64,000 nt of DNA from Malania oleifera (Eukaryota; Streptophyta; Magnoliopsida; Santalales; Ximeniaceae), in assembly GCF_029873635.1 (NCBI RefSeq), contig NC_080424.1, positions 1,577,501 through 1,641,500 on the forward strand. Direction: 5' to 3'. Position numbers and translations under genes: made by a program. The notes below the pieces were generated by a model. The model was not told the DNA's origin and made no database searches. It saw only the letters and a list, made by a program, of their open reading frames with translations. Below are positions 46,701-57,769 of this stretch, in pieces; position 1 is the first letter of the stretch, and each line of letters opens with the position of its first letter.

Positions 46701-49700
46701 GAGGGATTTTGTATGGTTAGGAGTTAGGGAGGGCAAAATAGGCCATCTTGTTAGCTGGGATAGGATTAGAAGACCTAAGTCTGAAAGGGGGGGTGTTTGG
46801 GACTTGGGAATTTGGTGTCTACATCTCGCTAGTTGGTAAATGGGTCAGGAGGTTTCTTTTGCGGGTTGATTTCCTTTGGCACATGGTAATTAGAAGTAAA
46901 TATGGTTCGCATCAGAATGGATGGGATGCCAGAGGAAGTGGATCTCCATCTTTATTCTCTTGCTTTTTCTAAATTTACAATATTCCATATTTTTATGAAG
47001 TAGTTATCTTAGTGATTTATTTTCTGTATGGTTAAAAGACACTCACCTCCCCTAAGGTTTGGCAAAAAGATAAGACCTCCCCTAAGGTTTCAAAAATTCC
47101 ATTGACTTCCCCTTAGGGATAAAAAATGCCACAAACCTCCCTAAAAAAATTTGTCTTTTTGCAAAATATAAAGGTAGGTTTGTGTCTTTTTGACAAATCT
47201 TAGGGAGGTCTTGGAATTCTTGAAATCTCAGTGGATGTCCTTGGAATTTTTGAAAATTCCAAATCTCAGGAGATATTAGTGTCTTTTTGCCAAATTGTAG
47301 GAAAGGTCAGTGTCTTTTGCCCTTTCTATATTGGACTCGCTAGAATCACTCTGGGTATTGTGTTGAATCTTTCATTAAAAAAAACAAAGATGCTGAAATG
47401 CATTGTGAAGGAAAGGAAGACCAAAATAAATTTTAAAGAAAAGAAACATATTACCGACTTCTTCTTTAGTAAGGGGTGATTGGAAACTAGCGTAATTTTT
47501 CCCTCTTGCTCTGTATTTGCTCCTAGTATATAATATATTGACGGAGACGGATGCAGAGAGGCACAATAAGGCAGTGGTCGTAAGATTTAGTAGCTGTTAG
47601 TTTGTAATGTGTGTTCATTCTACAGTTAAGGTTGGGTGAAATGTCTTCAATGTGAATTGAGTCAACACTGTAATGTTTCAGATCTTAGAGTTTGTAGGGA
47701 GGCATGTTTTCTTTATTTTGCTGAAGATAGAGGAGTTCATGGATTTTGAAAACATGGGGGGGATTGATTTGCAAAAAATGTTGAGGATTCAAAGTGGTGT
47801 TTAGGGGGTGGGCTGCTTCCTGGAGAAGGAGGTTGGGTTTCTTTTAGGTTGTAGTTAAATGGGAAGGGGAGAAATCTCTGCCTGGAGAAGGTTTTCAAAG
47901 CTGGGCATTGGGAGGCTCTACGCACCCCCTAGGGAAAGCATAGTGAAGGATGGCAAAGCTTCCTGAAGCGCTGTTGAATTTCTCAATTGGTCATGAAGAT
48001 GGTTCTGAAAATCCTAGATTGAGATGTTCAGATTGTGGTTCTTTGAACATCACTCGACTTGAGAAGTAGGAGATGAAGCAGAGCGTGCTCTTGAGGTTTT
48101 CATAGAATTGCTCATTCGTCGATATTGCCAAAGTAGTGCTAGAGAGAGGGGGGAGGATCTCTAGGAGGAGTGTAGTCTATGAATTGTGATTTTAAGTGTA
48201 AATTGGATTTGAAGTTGTGTGATCCGGGAGGAGATAAAGTGCACTTTGTTGGTGACAAAAATAGAATTAAAAAGGGTCAAAGGGAGTTAGCAAATTTGAA
48301 GTGTTTGGTGAATTACAACGGAGAAGGATTGAAAAGAGGATTCCTTGGCTAATGTAAATTTTTTTTTGTTCCTTTGGGTTGTTTCTTCACTTTCTGATTC
48401 AAATATACGTTTTCTTTCTTTTCTTTTTTGTTTTAAAAAAAGATTATTTCCTTTCCCCTGCTTGGATTTTGATTTTGTTTCCATTTATAAACTCAGCATT
48501 GGTGAGGAACCGTTAGGCCACGGTGGGCTGAGCAAATTAGCTTCCAAGTGGGTTGTTAAAGGCAAGGAGTTAATTGCATCTAGCCCAGCTTAGGAGGTTG
48601 ACTCGGGACCTTTTGGTTTAAAGGGGTTGGACGTAAATAAATTGGGCCCTACTAGAAAGGAAATCTTGGGTTGCGTTGGGAGGGAAAGATGAAAGGGAGT
48701 TGTTGAATGGGCTGTGTGCAGATAGCTGAAAACATTTTGAAGGGAGTTTGCCAATATAAACATCACCAAGAGGCTATGCAATTGAAGGAAAAGTGTATTC
48801 CTACCAAAGAAGAATACTAGGGTAGAGGAATTTTATTTGGCCAAATAGGTAGTTGTGTAGAATGTCAAGGTCATTTTGAAAGGAGTTGGGCAAGATTATC
48901 AGCAATAGAAGACTATGCAACTGAAGGATAATCATATTCCCATTGAGAAGTTCCTTCGAGTAGTAGGGAAGATGAATGTAATTCTGCCAAAAAACTTTGT
49001 TCTCCGCTACTGTCTAATCTTCCGGGGGGGGGGGGGGGGGGGGGGGTAATAAGGGGTGTGACTAGTGGATATGTGGAGGAGTTTTTAGATACGGAAGACA
49101 ATTTGAGCAACTTTTGCGATTTTGATAAGGTGTTGTTGATTGATCAGTTGAGAGTTGACTTAGATTTTGAAGGAGAGGACGATTCACGCAACTATTAAAG
49201 GGAGGTTTCATAAGTGAAGTAGAGGAATTGATTGGGTGGGAAGACAGTTCTTTAAAAGTAAACTCAGTAGTTTGGGGAAGAGTGTGCTCAGTCTCTTTTT
49301 GACAATGTGCAAGGGGTTGTAGACTTTTAAGCACAACTTAGACCAGATGAGAGCAATGATTGATAAGGGGTCTTTGTCCCCTGGTCTTGAGCCTATTCCT
49401 GAAACGGTGGGCGTTTTGATATCCATTCTAAAGTTGGGAGGGATGAAGATCTGGAGGAGTGTACCTTTGGTTTATTCAAATACTTATATATTTTGAATTT
49501 ATTTTAAGTTTAGAAAAAGTATTGTTGCCCTAAGCCCATTGTTTCTTTTGATGTTTTATGCCACTAGGAGGGTCTTGTTGGGGGTAGTGCTTTTGAATTT
49601 GGCCTAGGGGTTTGTGAGATAGACTATAGAGATCCAAACAAGCTCTTGGATGACATAGGCTTGAAATTAGTGAGTTTGGTTGAGGTTGAGGCGAGGCTGG

Positions 49701-52700
49701 CCTTTAGTTCTAGAATATATAAAAGGAAGAAGAAGAATGTTCAAAAACGAGTTAAAGAATTTTGTATCTTCTATCAGTTATGGGGTGGAAGGGTGTTGGT
49801 AAAAGAAGCAAACGTGTTAGATTATAAAGATTGTTAGTTGGAATATTAGAGTTGTGGGGGATTTTAGGAACTTAAGCTTGATTAGGGAAGTTCTGCGTAG
49901 ATATTCAGCAAATATTGTAATGATCTAGGGGACCAAACTTGAAAATATTGATTGGGGGGTGGTTGTTAGAGTGATTTGGGAAGGGCATTGTAGGGATTGG
50001 GCTTTTGTACCTTCTTGGGGTTTGGCTTGTCATATCCTTGTGTTGCGGGACATTGGCTCTATTCCTAGAGTGGATAGTCTCGTAGATTTTTTTTTTCTTC
50101 CATTTTTATCTTGTTAGAAGTGAGAGGTCGGGGTCAATGGTGGGCTCCTTTAGTGTATAATCCTTCTAGACCAACTCTTAGGATTTCTTTTCATGATAAG
50201 CTTTATTTTGTTTATGGTTTTTGTGCCCATGGATTGTGGGAGGTGATTTTAATGTTTTTAGGTTTTCATGGGAGAATAAGCGGGGGAGGCAAGGTTACTG
50301 CTAACTATGCAAAATTTTGATATGCTTATTAAGAAGCGTGGGTTGAGAGATCTTCCTCTGGGGAATACTAATTCTCTTGGTTTGTGGGTGGAGCAAGGGC
50401 AGTGACTAGCAGGTTCGATAGGTTCTTTTTCAATAGTGAGTGGGATGATGAGTTTCCTATTCTCTCCTATATTGTTTTACCCAGACCCACATCTGATCAC
50501 TTTCTTATCTTGTTGGAATCGAGTAAGGTTTCTTGAGGTTCTATTCTCTTCAGGTTTAAAAATTTGTGGCTGGTTCATGATTCCTTTCTGCCTTTGGTTA
50601 GGAATTCTTAGAGTGAGGACGCGGAGAAGGGTTGGGGAGGGTTTAGATGTATGAGGAGGTTGAAGAGGATGAAAGAATAGTTGAAAGGGTGGAATAGGGA
50701 GGTGTTTGGAGATATTGTGTTTAGAAAGGCTAGTATTTTAGGTGAATTGGATGTGTTAGGATGGAAGAAGTTGTTAATATCTTAGAGGTTGAGGAGGTGA
50801 ACAGGGTGCCATTGAAAAATGAAATGGAAGAGGTGTCAAGGAAATTAGAAGTTGGAAGCAGAAGACAGTTTAAATGGATTAAAACGGTGAATTTAATTAT
50901 GGATATTTCCATAGGATAGCAATGGGAAAAGGAGGAAGAATTTTGATCAAGGATTTGGATGTGTGTAGGGGGGATATTGTTTCTTATCCTAGTCAAATTG
51001 CCTCTGAGATCACCTAGTTTTAATATAATTTGTATACTAAGGATGATTCTTGGAGACTAGATTGTGGGATCCATTATTTGGGGACACGATGGCTTGGTTG
51101 GGAAGACCTTCCAAGGAGGAGGAAGTCAGGGCTGCTGTCTTTGGGATGGAGAGATATAGAGCTCTAGGGCTGGATGGATTTAATTTGGCCTTCTTTCAAT
51201 CTTTTCGGGAGGTGATTAACTGTGACTTGCTGAAGGGTTTTAGCCAATTTTATGGGATTTTGAGGAAGAGTATTAATTCCACTTTCATAACTTTGGTATC
51301 GAAGAAAAGTAGGCTTGTCAAGATCATAGATTATAGATCTATTAGTCTAGGTTCTAGTGTTATAAGATTATCAGCAAAATACTAGAAAATATTTTTAGTG
51401 TAGTTCTTGATAAGATTATTTCTAAGGCTCAAAGTGTGTTTGTGGGAGGTTGATAGGTTGTGGATGTGATTTTGATTGCTTCTGACATTGTAGATGATAT
51501 CGGGAGAAGAAAGAAAAAGAGGCTCATTTTTGACATCTTTAAACTGAAAACTTACATTAGAGAGAGTTGGAATTTCTTGAATAAAATTTTTTGTGAGGAA
51601 GGGTTTTGGAGAGAGATGGCGTCAATGGATGAGGGGATGTATGTCTAATGTGAGCTATTCTGTTTTAGTGTATGGTGAGCCTAAATCTTATCTTGGTTTA
51701 GAGCATCGAGGGGGATTAGACAAGGTGATCTTCTTTCCCCCCTTTTGTTTGTTTTAGTGGCTGATGTTTGGAGTAGGTTGGTTGATAGGGCAGTGGTAGA
51801 GGTTTGGTGAAAGGTTTGGATGTGGGGAGGTAGGGGGGTGATGGTTTCTCATCTTCAGTTTGCTGACAATAATATCTTCATTTTAGATGACCATAGGCCT
51901 TTTTCGTTTTGAATATTTTGGGTCTTCTCCATATTTTTGAGAGTTTATGGGCTTAAGATTGACATGGAGGAAGAGTGAGGTTTCTGCTAATCGTGTGTTT
52001 GATGAGCATGCAAGGGAGTTGTCTTTGGAGGTGGGATGCTGTTGTTGGATTGGCCCTTTTCCTATTTATCGGGTGGGTTATCCTAGATCTATTAGCTTTT
52101 GGATCTGGTCTTGGAGACGGTGGCTAAACGTTTGATAGGTGGAAGGGTGATCCTTTTTTTTTTTTTTGCCCCTCTAGGGGGCAGAATTACTCACTCGAGC
52201 TTGTCTTTCTAGTATCCCGTTGTATGATCTTTCTATGTTAAGACTCCTATGCGGGTTGCAAGCAAGATTTAGAAGATTATGAGACATTTCCTATGGTCAG
52301 GGTTTGCTTGTTTTAGGGATCATTTGGTGAGCTCAGCGGTTGTCTGTAGGCCTCAACAGGATGGTGGTTTGGGTCTTGGAAATTTGGTGTCTAAGAACAC
52401 TGCTCACTTGGCCAAATGGCTTTGACGGTTACTCCTAGAGAATTCTTCCTTTCACAATCCTCAAGGGTAGATGACTCTCAACTCTTTCTAGTTTGTTTGG
52501 TGGACTGTATATGCTGGACACTTTCACTTTTATTGGTTTTTTTAAATACCTTGTTGCACAACTGACATAACACTTTTTTGTATCTGTTCAGTTCTTTTCT
52601 TGTACCCGAGCAGTACCCTCTCAGTCCCTTTTTAATGATTTCCTCATTTTAGTGATAAAAAATTCAACTCCCATCCAGCCCATAATTATCTGGAAACTGA

Positions 52701-55700
52701 ACTAGACACCATATGTGAAGAATTATATGATCAACAATTTTGTCTGCTCAAGTTGATTTAACAGGGAAGGCTTCAAGTTGTTGGGGTTGTGGGTGTGTGA
52801 ATATTGGCTGCTGTGATAAGAGTGAATCTGTGGGGTGCTTACACAATTTATATGTTTCATAAGGAAAGAAATTAACATTTTTGTTGGTTTGGGAAAACAT
52901 TCATCTTCTGGCTTCTCTGTGGTGCATGGGTAATGGTAATTTCATGGGGATATGCTTCTCAGATATTAAGCGGGATTGGCTTTCTCTGTTGACTTCTTAG
53001 AATGTGCTGATTTTTTTGGGCTGCTTTTTACATCTTTTGGTTTTCTTATTTTGCTTTCCTTGGGGTTTTGTTAAGGAGGTGTCTCTCCTCCTGATTGTAC
53101 ATCCTTATTCTTTCTAATGAATTTCTTTTGTTATAAAAAAAAAGAAGTTTTGTAAGGGCAATGACAGTGGCTGGTGTGCTTCTCAATGTTTATTTAGTAA
53201 TCTTCACTGTAAGTTGATGGATGGTCTAGGAATAGTGTTGGTTATGTGTGCCAATAGTGAGTTTTGGCATGGCAAGGCAGGGGCTGTTAGCATTGTTGTG
53301 GTGAGTGGGGTTCGATTTGGTAAGAGGAAATTTCTTGCGCGATATTCTCACCCTAATTACAGATCCAGATCTAGTTTGACAGGTTTTGGCCTTATTTTGA
53401 TTTTAGTTCTTTTGCTTTTTGAATCGTTGACTAAGGATAGTTAGGAAAAAAAGTGAGCTAGGACTTATTAATGCTAATGGCTCTGAAATATATATTTTTT
53501 AATCAGAAAAGAAAATCTTATCAATGGGCATCAAGGGGATGCCTCTCAAGTACAACACACAAAAAAGATCATCCACACTGCAGGTTGTCACAAAAATTAA
53601 GAATTACAAGAGGGTCATTCAAGAAACAGTCCACTGTGCTAGCTTGTAACAGTAGTAATCCACTGGTCTGTACTAATCTGTATAGGTGTAGTCGATCCTT
53701 TGAAGGTTCTCCTTTTTCTTTCCTTCCAAACACACAAAAGTTGGAGAGGGGGATGAGATTCAAAACTTTCGTCTTCTCCAGTGGCTCAGCTTTCCAAGCC
53801 CAGAACTCCTCTTCCACTGAACTGGCTGTGGCCCCACTGCTGCCTGGTCAAGTTAAAGGCCATCCTTCAAAAGTTTCTCGTCCAGGTGCAGTGCAGGAGG
53901 ATGTGGAGAATGGATTCAGCATTATCCAAACTTAAAAAATGCCTGTTGGTGAGGGGCATCTCCCTTTTCTGCAGGTTATTAAGATTTAAAATCTTCCGTT
54001 AGAGGCCTGCTAAGCAAGAACAGCGTTCTTTGTGGGCACTACTGTTTTCCAGATGTGTTTCCAAGAGAAGTTGCTGCAGTTCATTCCTGGTGGGGAAGAG
54101 TTTCCTGTAAAAGGATCTCACCATGAATCTGCTATTACTATCCATTATCCATTTTGGTTCATTCTTCCAGTAATGGTACTTCTACAAACTTCTGTGAAAG
54201 TTTTTTAGATAATCAATTTCTGAATCAGAGATATTTTTAATCAACAGAATGTTCCAAAAGGTCCTTTGATCTGAAATATGAAGATGTTGACTGAAAAGGG
54301 ATTCCTTATCACATCCAAAACTGAAAACGGAAGGAAATTTAGCCCCAAGGGGCATTTGGCCACAACAAACATTGTGCCAAAAGAACACGCTGTCCACATT
54401 CCCCAAGCTAATGAAGGGGAAAAAGGCATTTCAAATTTTCCTGATAATCCTCTCCCAACATTAGTAGCTGGTCATTTGTGTGGGAGCTCATATTTAGAAG
54501 CAATAACTTCCTGCCAAAGGTGATCTTTTTCCTTCATGAATCTCTGAGACATTTCCTAAAAAGGGCTTTTGTGAAAGTAGAGAGGGATTTTGGCCCCAAG
54601 ACTCCTAAACGAATCAGTTCCTTAACAGCCTCCCTCTTGACAAAGTGGTATTTAAATTCCTCTGAGCTCCACCAAAGAAATCTCCTTTGAATTCATTCAA
54701 GCCTTTTTGGCAATTGAAACAGGCAAAGGAAAAAGGGACATATAAGAGACATTGAGGCTAGTCAAGGTGCTCTGGATGAGTTTAAGTCTCCCACCTTTTG
54801 TTCCTTTTCGAACTGCCCACTTCTTCTTGAACTATGCAATTATGGAAGGCCAATCTCTTTTATCTTTAAATTTGGCTCTGAGAGGGTGTCTGAGATACTT
54901 AATGGAGAAGGTACCAGTTTGCAGCCCAAAAATTCAGCAAGGAGAGGCCTCCTAGTGCCCCAATCCCAACTGGAATAACCTCACTTTTCTCCAGATTCAC
55001 CTGAGACCTGTGACTGCCTCAAACCCAACCAAAATGCATTGAAGTTCGAGGATTTGATGAGGGCCTTTCTTCAGAGGCTTATGGACTACAGATCAGTAGT
55101 GTAGGTCATCTTCTCAATTACTAACTATAGGGTTTGTAGAACGACAAATGACCATTGGCTCAAGTGGTCAAGCCCAAAGAGGCACACTTCTGTTTTCTTC
55201 ATCAAGTGGTTGGAGTTGCAGTTGACGTAGGTATTTTGAAAAGCAGAGGCTCTTTAAGTCGAAATCTTATGAGCGTGAGGTTGATGGCACTTGTCTGGCT
55301 GTGACTTGGTTCATAAATGAGTTGGATGGGCAGAGACGAGAATCTTTTTCTGGAGAAACAAACAACGTAATGTAAATTTTTGTGTGGGTTTGGGGGGGAG
55401 GGGTTGAGGGGGAGGGAGATGTGCTGACTCAAGGATGAGATGGTTTAGTTAGAACTTAGAAGAATATTTGTCCTGATCTAAAACAGACTTTTATGGATGC
55501 TCCAGAGAATGGGCACTTCGGTGTTCTTTCTGGCTTACTGGATCTTATTTTGTTGGAGGATGCTGATGTATAAGCTCACTGATGGCAGAGGATGAATTGG
55601 AGTTTGAGTTGGTGTCAGGAAGATAAGAAATGGTTAGACATTAAATTATGGTGAGCTTAATTCCCATAGGAGTATGAAGTCTGATTTAACATTAGTTTTT

Positions 55701-56505
55701 TTACTATTAGGTTTTGCCTTTTTTCTGTTGCTTTTCTCTTTAGTGTAGGATACCTCCTTTTCTGTGCTCTCTTCTTTCTCTTGATATGATTCTTTGTTTA
55801 TCCAAAAAAAGTATATTGTTATAATATCAGTGCTGCTGTATTGCATTTATTATCTTTTCTGTCTATTTTTAAATCCACTGTTTAATTTGTTTTTTATTTG
55901 TTTCATTGCGCCTTGTTTGTAGGTTGGAACACCTGGACGCCTTTTGGATCATCTTTCCAATACAAAGGGGTTTTCTCTTAATGCATTGAAATACTTGGTA
56001 GGAGAAGAAAGCTGTTTGGAGTTCTATTTTGTGAATTGCTATTTATAAGTAGGAATATGAATGTGCAAAAATGCATGTATGACCTGTGAATATGAGTGTG
56101 AATAGTGTCTTCTTTAACAGCATTCAATGGAGGTGATCCTAGGAGTAATTTTAGAGGATTCTGAGTTTGAGATACTACTAATCATAGAAGTGCACCCTCA
56201 AATGGCTGATAATCTTGAATTGACTTTCACATAGTTATCATATATCCTGTGTGCACCATATTGCTTTGTGGTTTTCTAGATATCCCAAAAAGGATAAAAA
56301 TGCTCTTTTTTCTGTATTCCATATTCTTCAATGAAATCTATTTTTTTTTCCGATAAAAAAAAATGATATATTTTTTATTGGACAGGTGTTAGATGAGGCT
56401 GATAGGTTGCTTAATGAGGAGTTTGAGAAAGCACTTGATGAAATTTTGCAAGTTATTCCTCGTGAGCGAAAGACATATTTATTTTCTGCTACTATGACTA
56501 AAAAG
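37732..56505 (+). CDS. RH10: DEAD-box ATP-dependent RNA helicase, RH10/DDX47/Rrp3 type (5' six exons; partial)
   Basis: Exons: 37732-37867, 38290-38419, 38585-38654, 41430-41492, 55923-55997, 56386-56505; GT-AG introns, phases consistent, 198 residues. Motifs: Q motif FKALG...GWRNPSKIQ (11-37), Walker [10 protein letters not shown] (53-61), SPTRELA (86-92), GG in VVGGVD (115-116), TPGR (136-139), VLDEAD (159-164), SAT (192-194), all intact. [19 protein letters not shown] and [10 protein letters not shown] are diagnostic of the DDX47/Rrp3 group, which acts in nucleolar pre-18S rRNA processing (family knowledge). Relatives are about 450 aa, so the second RecA domain (motifs IV-VI) must lie beyond the window; no matching exon was found in 56506-64000. 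Intron 4 is 14,430 bp and packed with LINEs; intron 3 is 2,775 bp. The start is chosen at MADEVEES, where relatives begin. Whether the gene is complete cannot be judged here. Confidence 0.9.
38940..39250 (+). mobile_element. RTE-type LINE fragment in RH10 intron 3
   Basis: Broken frame near 39030-39120 reads like the RTE segment GEIEEDV.HRIK.GWLKW (here [14 protein letters not shown]), followed by EMKCLRWMK-like residues near 39225. Highly decayed, ends undefined. Confidence 0.5.
39480..40104 (+). mobile_element. L1-type LINE 3' fragment
   Basis: Residues like [21 protein letters not shown] and a following SFPSWLL match the C-terminal tail of plant L1 ORF2 (WxERNxRIFE...LWDRVxFLASLW). T-rich 3' UTR-like sequence follows, ending near TGATAAAATTTATTC. 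Stops and shifts are frequent. Confidence 0.55.
40105..40225 (-). mobile_element. RTE-type LINE 3' end, reverse strand
   Basis: Reverse-strand translation gives [20 protein letters not shown] followed by [16 protein letters not shown], the conserved 3' terminus of plant RTE ORFs (RGRPK.TW..VVRKDL.AL.LTE...LDR.EW). Only about 120 bp is preserved. Confidence 0.7.
40260..41050 (-). mobile_element. L1-type LINE 3' fragment, reverse strand (zf-RVT region)
   Basis: Reverse translation contains [42 protein letters not shown] and [15 protein letters not shown], the reverse-transcriptase zinc-binding tail of plant L1 ORF2. The element 3' end is near 40276, after a T-run. The forward frame 40564-41049 is its antisense shadow. 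Confidence 0.75.
41493..42079. other. RH10 intron 4, 5' part, unassigned
   Basis: Begins with the donor GTAAGT. No recognised element. The frame 41732-41944 may be the decayed end of a LINE ORF1 but shows no diagnostic motif. Confidence 0.4.
42080..44500 (+). mobile_element. L1-type LINE relic (endonuclease to RT)
   Basis: At 42135 the frame MRVINLNVR resembles the endonuclease start (MKILSWNVRGLG), followed by [15 protein letters not shown] residues [32 protein letters not shown] and [10 protein letters not shown] lie at 43540-43690, [11 protein letters not shown] near 43720, and LQFADDT-like residues at 44045-44065. Dozens of stops. It lies in RH10 intron 4. Confidence 0.8.
44501..46580. 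other. Unassigned part of RH10 intron 4, with a G-rich tract
   Basis: Probably LINE-derived judging by its GC-richer, stop-containing frames, but no domain is recognised; the frames 45769-46044 and 46090-46281 have no clear match. 46489-46579 is an extreme G-rich tract. Confidence 0.4.
46489..46579 (+). repeat. G-rich tract with G-quadruplex potential
   Basis: Contains a run of about 11 G and then GGGTTGGGGTGGGGTGGGGT, GGGGGG, GGGGGGG and GGGG blocks on the sense strand of the RH10 transcript. Confidence 0.75.
46590..46985 (+). mobile_element. L1-type LINE fragment (C-terminal RT)
   Basis: Residues [40 protein letters not shown] and [20 protein letters not shown] with SKYG are the post-RT region of plant L1 ORF2 (I.RDFLW.G....HLV.W...C.PK..GGLG...KWLWRF..). 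Frames are broken. Confidence 0.75.
47034..47318. mobile_element. Fold-back MITE with long inverted repeats
   Basis: The left end AAAAGACACTCACC is mirrored by the right end GGTCAGTGTCTTTT. Further inside, CTAAGGTTTGGCAAAAAGA pairs with TCTTTTTGCCAAATTGTAG-type sequence, so the whole 285 bp can fold on itself. Internal segments repeat the theme 'CCTCCCCTAAGGTTT'. No coding capacity and no clear TSD. Confidence 0.65.
47320..49820 (+). other. RH10 intron 4; possible LINE ORF1 region
   Basis: This stretch directly precedes an L1 ORF2 and is where an ORF1 would lie, but I see no firm domain. It has a 139-bp-offset duplication (CATTTTGAA..GGAGTT at 48733 and 48872) and a 23-base G homopolymer at 49024-49046. 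Confidence 0.3.
49830..53143 (+). mobile_element. L1-type LINE relic (endonuclease-RT-tail) with A-run 3' end
   Basis: Starts with an endonuclease-like [29 protein letters not shown] and [17 protein letters not shown] follow (50160-50530). RT residues [25 protein letters not shown] and [20 protein letters not shown] lie at 51130-51335, RQGDLLSP-like residues near 51720 and LQFADNN near 51860. A post-RT segment [20 protein letters not shown] occurs near 52280. The 3' end is TTCTTTTGTTATAAAAAAAAAG near 53143. Many stops. Confidence 0.8.
53144..53494. other. Short unassigned intron segment between opposing LINEs
   Basis: No motif recognised. The frame 53214-53444 has no family signature. Confidence 0.4.
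53495..55115 (-). mobile_element. L1-type LINE 3' half, reverse strand
   Basis: Reverse translation yields, from high to low coordinates: [20 protein letters not shown] (RT tail of the FEAVSGLKVNLGKSELVPVG type) near 54960-55040, [19 protein letters not shown] near 54480-54530, [20 protein letters not shown] near 54350-54410, and a zf-RVT tail to about 53570. The 3' end near 53500 (ATCAGAAAAGAAAATCTTAT next to a T-run) is shared with the LINE at 57770-60830. Confidence 0.75.
55120..55922. other. RH10 intron 4, 3' part, unassigned
   Basis: Ends in a T-rich tract and the acceptor TTTGTAG. A few LINE-like residues, but no firm domain. Confidence 0.45.
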
Positions 56506-57769
56506 GTAAGCATACTAATTTTTTTCCATGTTCTCATAGCCTGTCTATTAATGTTGATTTTGAATTTATGAATGTTGAGATTTAAATCATGGAAAAGAGA
56601 ATTAAAAATAATGCATGTGGCCCGTTTGTTCTCCAATCCATGCTGCCTCACAAGACTTCTGTTTTGTTTTTATTTTTATTTTTTTAAGAAAATAAACTTA
56701 GCGCTTTTCATAATTGTGAACTATTCACCTCATTTGTTTCAAAAACATACTTCTCAGTTTCACAACGTGCAGGTAGGACTTTATATGTTAAGAGCAAGTT
56801 TTTTTTTTATCTTCTTTTTAGGACATAGTTTTTAGTAACACCCAGCTGAAATATTGACATATATTTGACATTAACTTGAAGTCATTGGATGCCTCAGCGG
56901 TGGGTTCATCGCATCTGCATTTCGAGTGACTCCTTTGCATCAAGGATACTACCTGATGCCACACATAGGGTAATGCTCATGTGGCTTTTATAAGAGATAG
57001 ATGCCCACATGGCATTAAATTAATCTGCGCAACCAATTTTATTGACGGTTTTCATGGGACTACATCATCGTTCTGATGAAAATTAAATGTAGCCCTTCAG
57101 GACTGTGGGAAAGTAGTTGTAATTACAGAAATAACAAAGGAGAGGGGTAAACCTGGTATTGGGTTAGATGGATGCATCAGGAGGATTGTTCCTTGTTCAT
57201 CTCATTTCAACTCACTCTGGTGGTAAGGATCTTTGATGGACACAGAGTTATGGTCATACCTGCACAAGTTGCTTGTAACTGGAGGATTTTGCAGTAAGTC
57301 TCAGACAGCGAGCTGTGTCGCCGAGAAGATGGGAAGAGGCAGAGGAAAATAGGAAGCCAGTGGTGTTATGCAAGATCAACATGCCAACCAAAACCATTGC
57401 TGTGGAGTAATTCCGCTGGAAGAAATGGTGGAAAGATGGAGCATGTCAATGGAACTGATTGTAGTTCTCCTCACCAGAAATAATGGCTGATTTTTAACAG
57501 CAACAGTTGCTCACCCCAGCCCCCCTACAAAAGATTGTGCTACCCTCTTATATAAATCAGAGATTGTCTATAGTTAGTGGGTTTTCAAGGTGCTGATGTT
57601 TCAACAGCAGTAAGAAATTTGTAAAGTGAGCATTACTTGTGCATGTGTGCATTTGGGTATGTGAAGGCCTTATGGAGTACCCAAACACTGGGAGGTACTA
57701 GAGCATTGCTGTGTGTGTACATGTGTATCTGTGTGTTGAAGATTTCATTTTTTTTTTTTTGTTTCTGTT
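56506..57769. other. Start of RH10 intron 6, unassigned
   Basis: Begins with the donor GTAAGC. I searched by eye for the next helicase exon (expected to encode a VRKLQRACLR-like peptide) and did not see it. No other element recognised. Confidence 0.5.

Noticed and set aside
51050-51385. Possible independent reverse-transcriptase gene
   Set aside because: It is one piece of a longer L1 ORF2 with stops on both sides and shares the intron with other LINE debris.
53471-53935. Forward 154-codon frame
   Set aside because: It is the antisense of the zinc-binding tail of a reverse-strand L1 ORF2; similar shadows occur at 40564-41049 and 57975-58205.
18766-56505. Functional linkage or operon-like cooperation of WHY2 and RH10
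   Set aside because: Each has its own leader and they are about 6 kb apart with TE relics between; their known roles are in different compartments.
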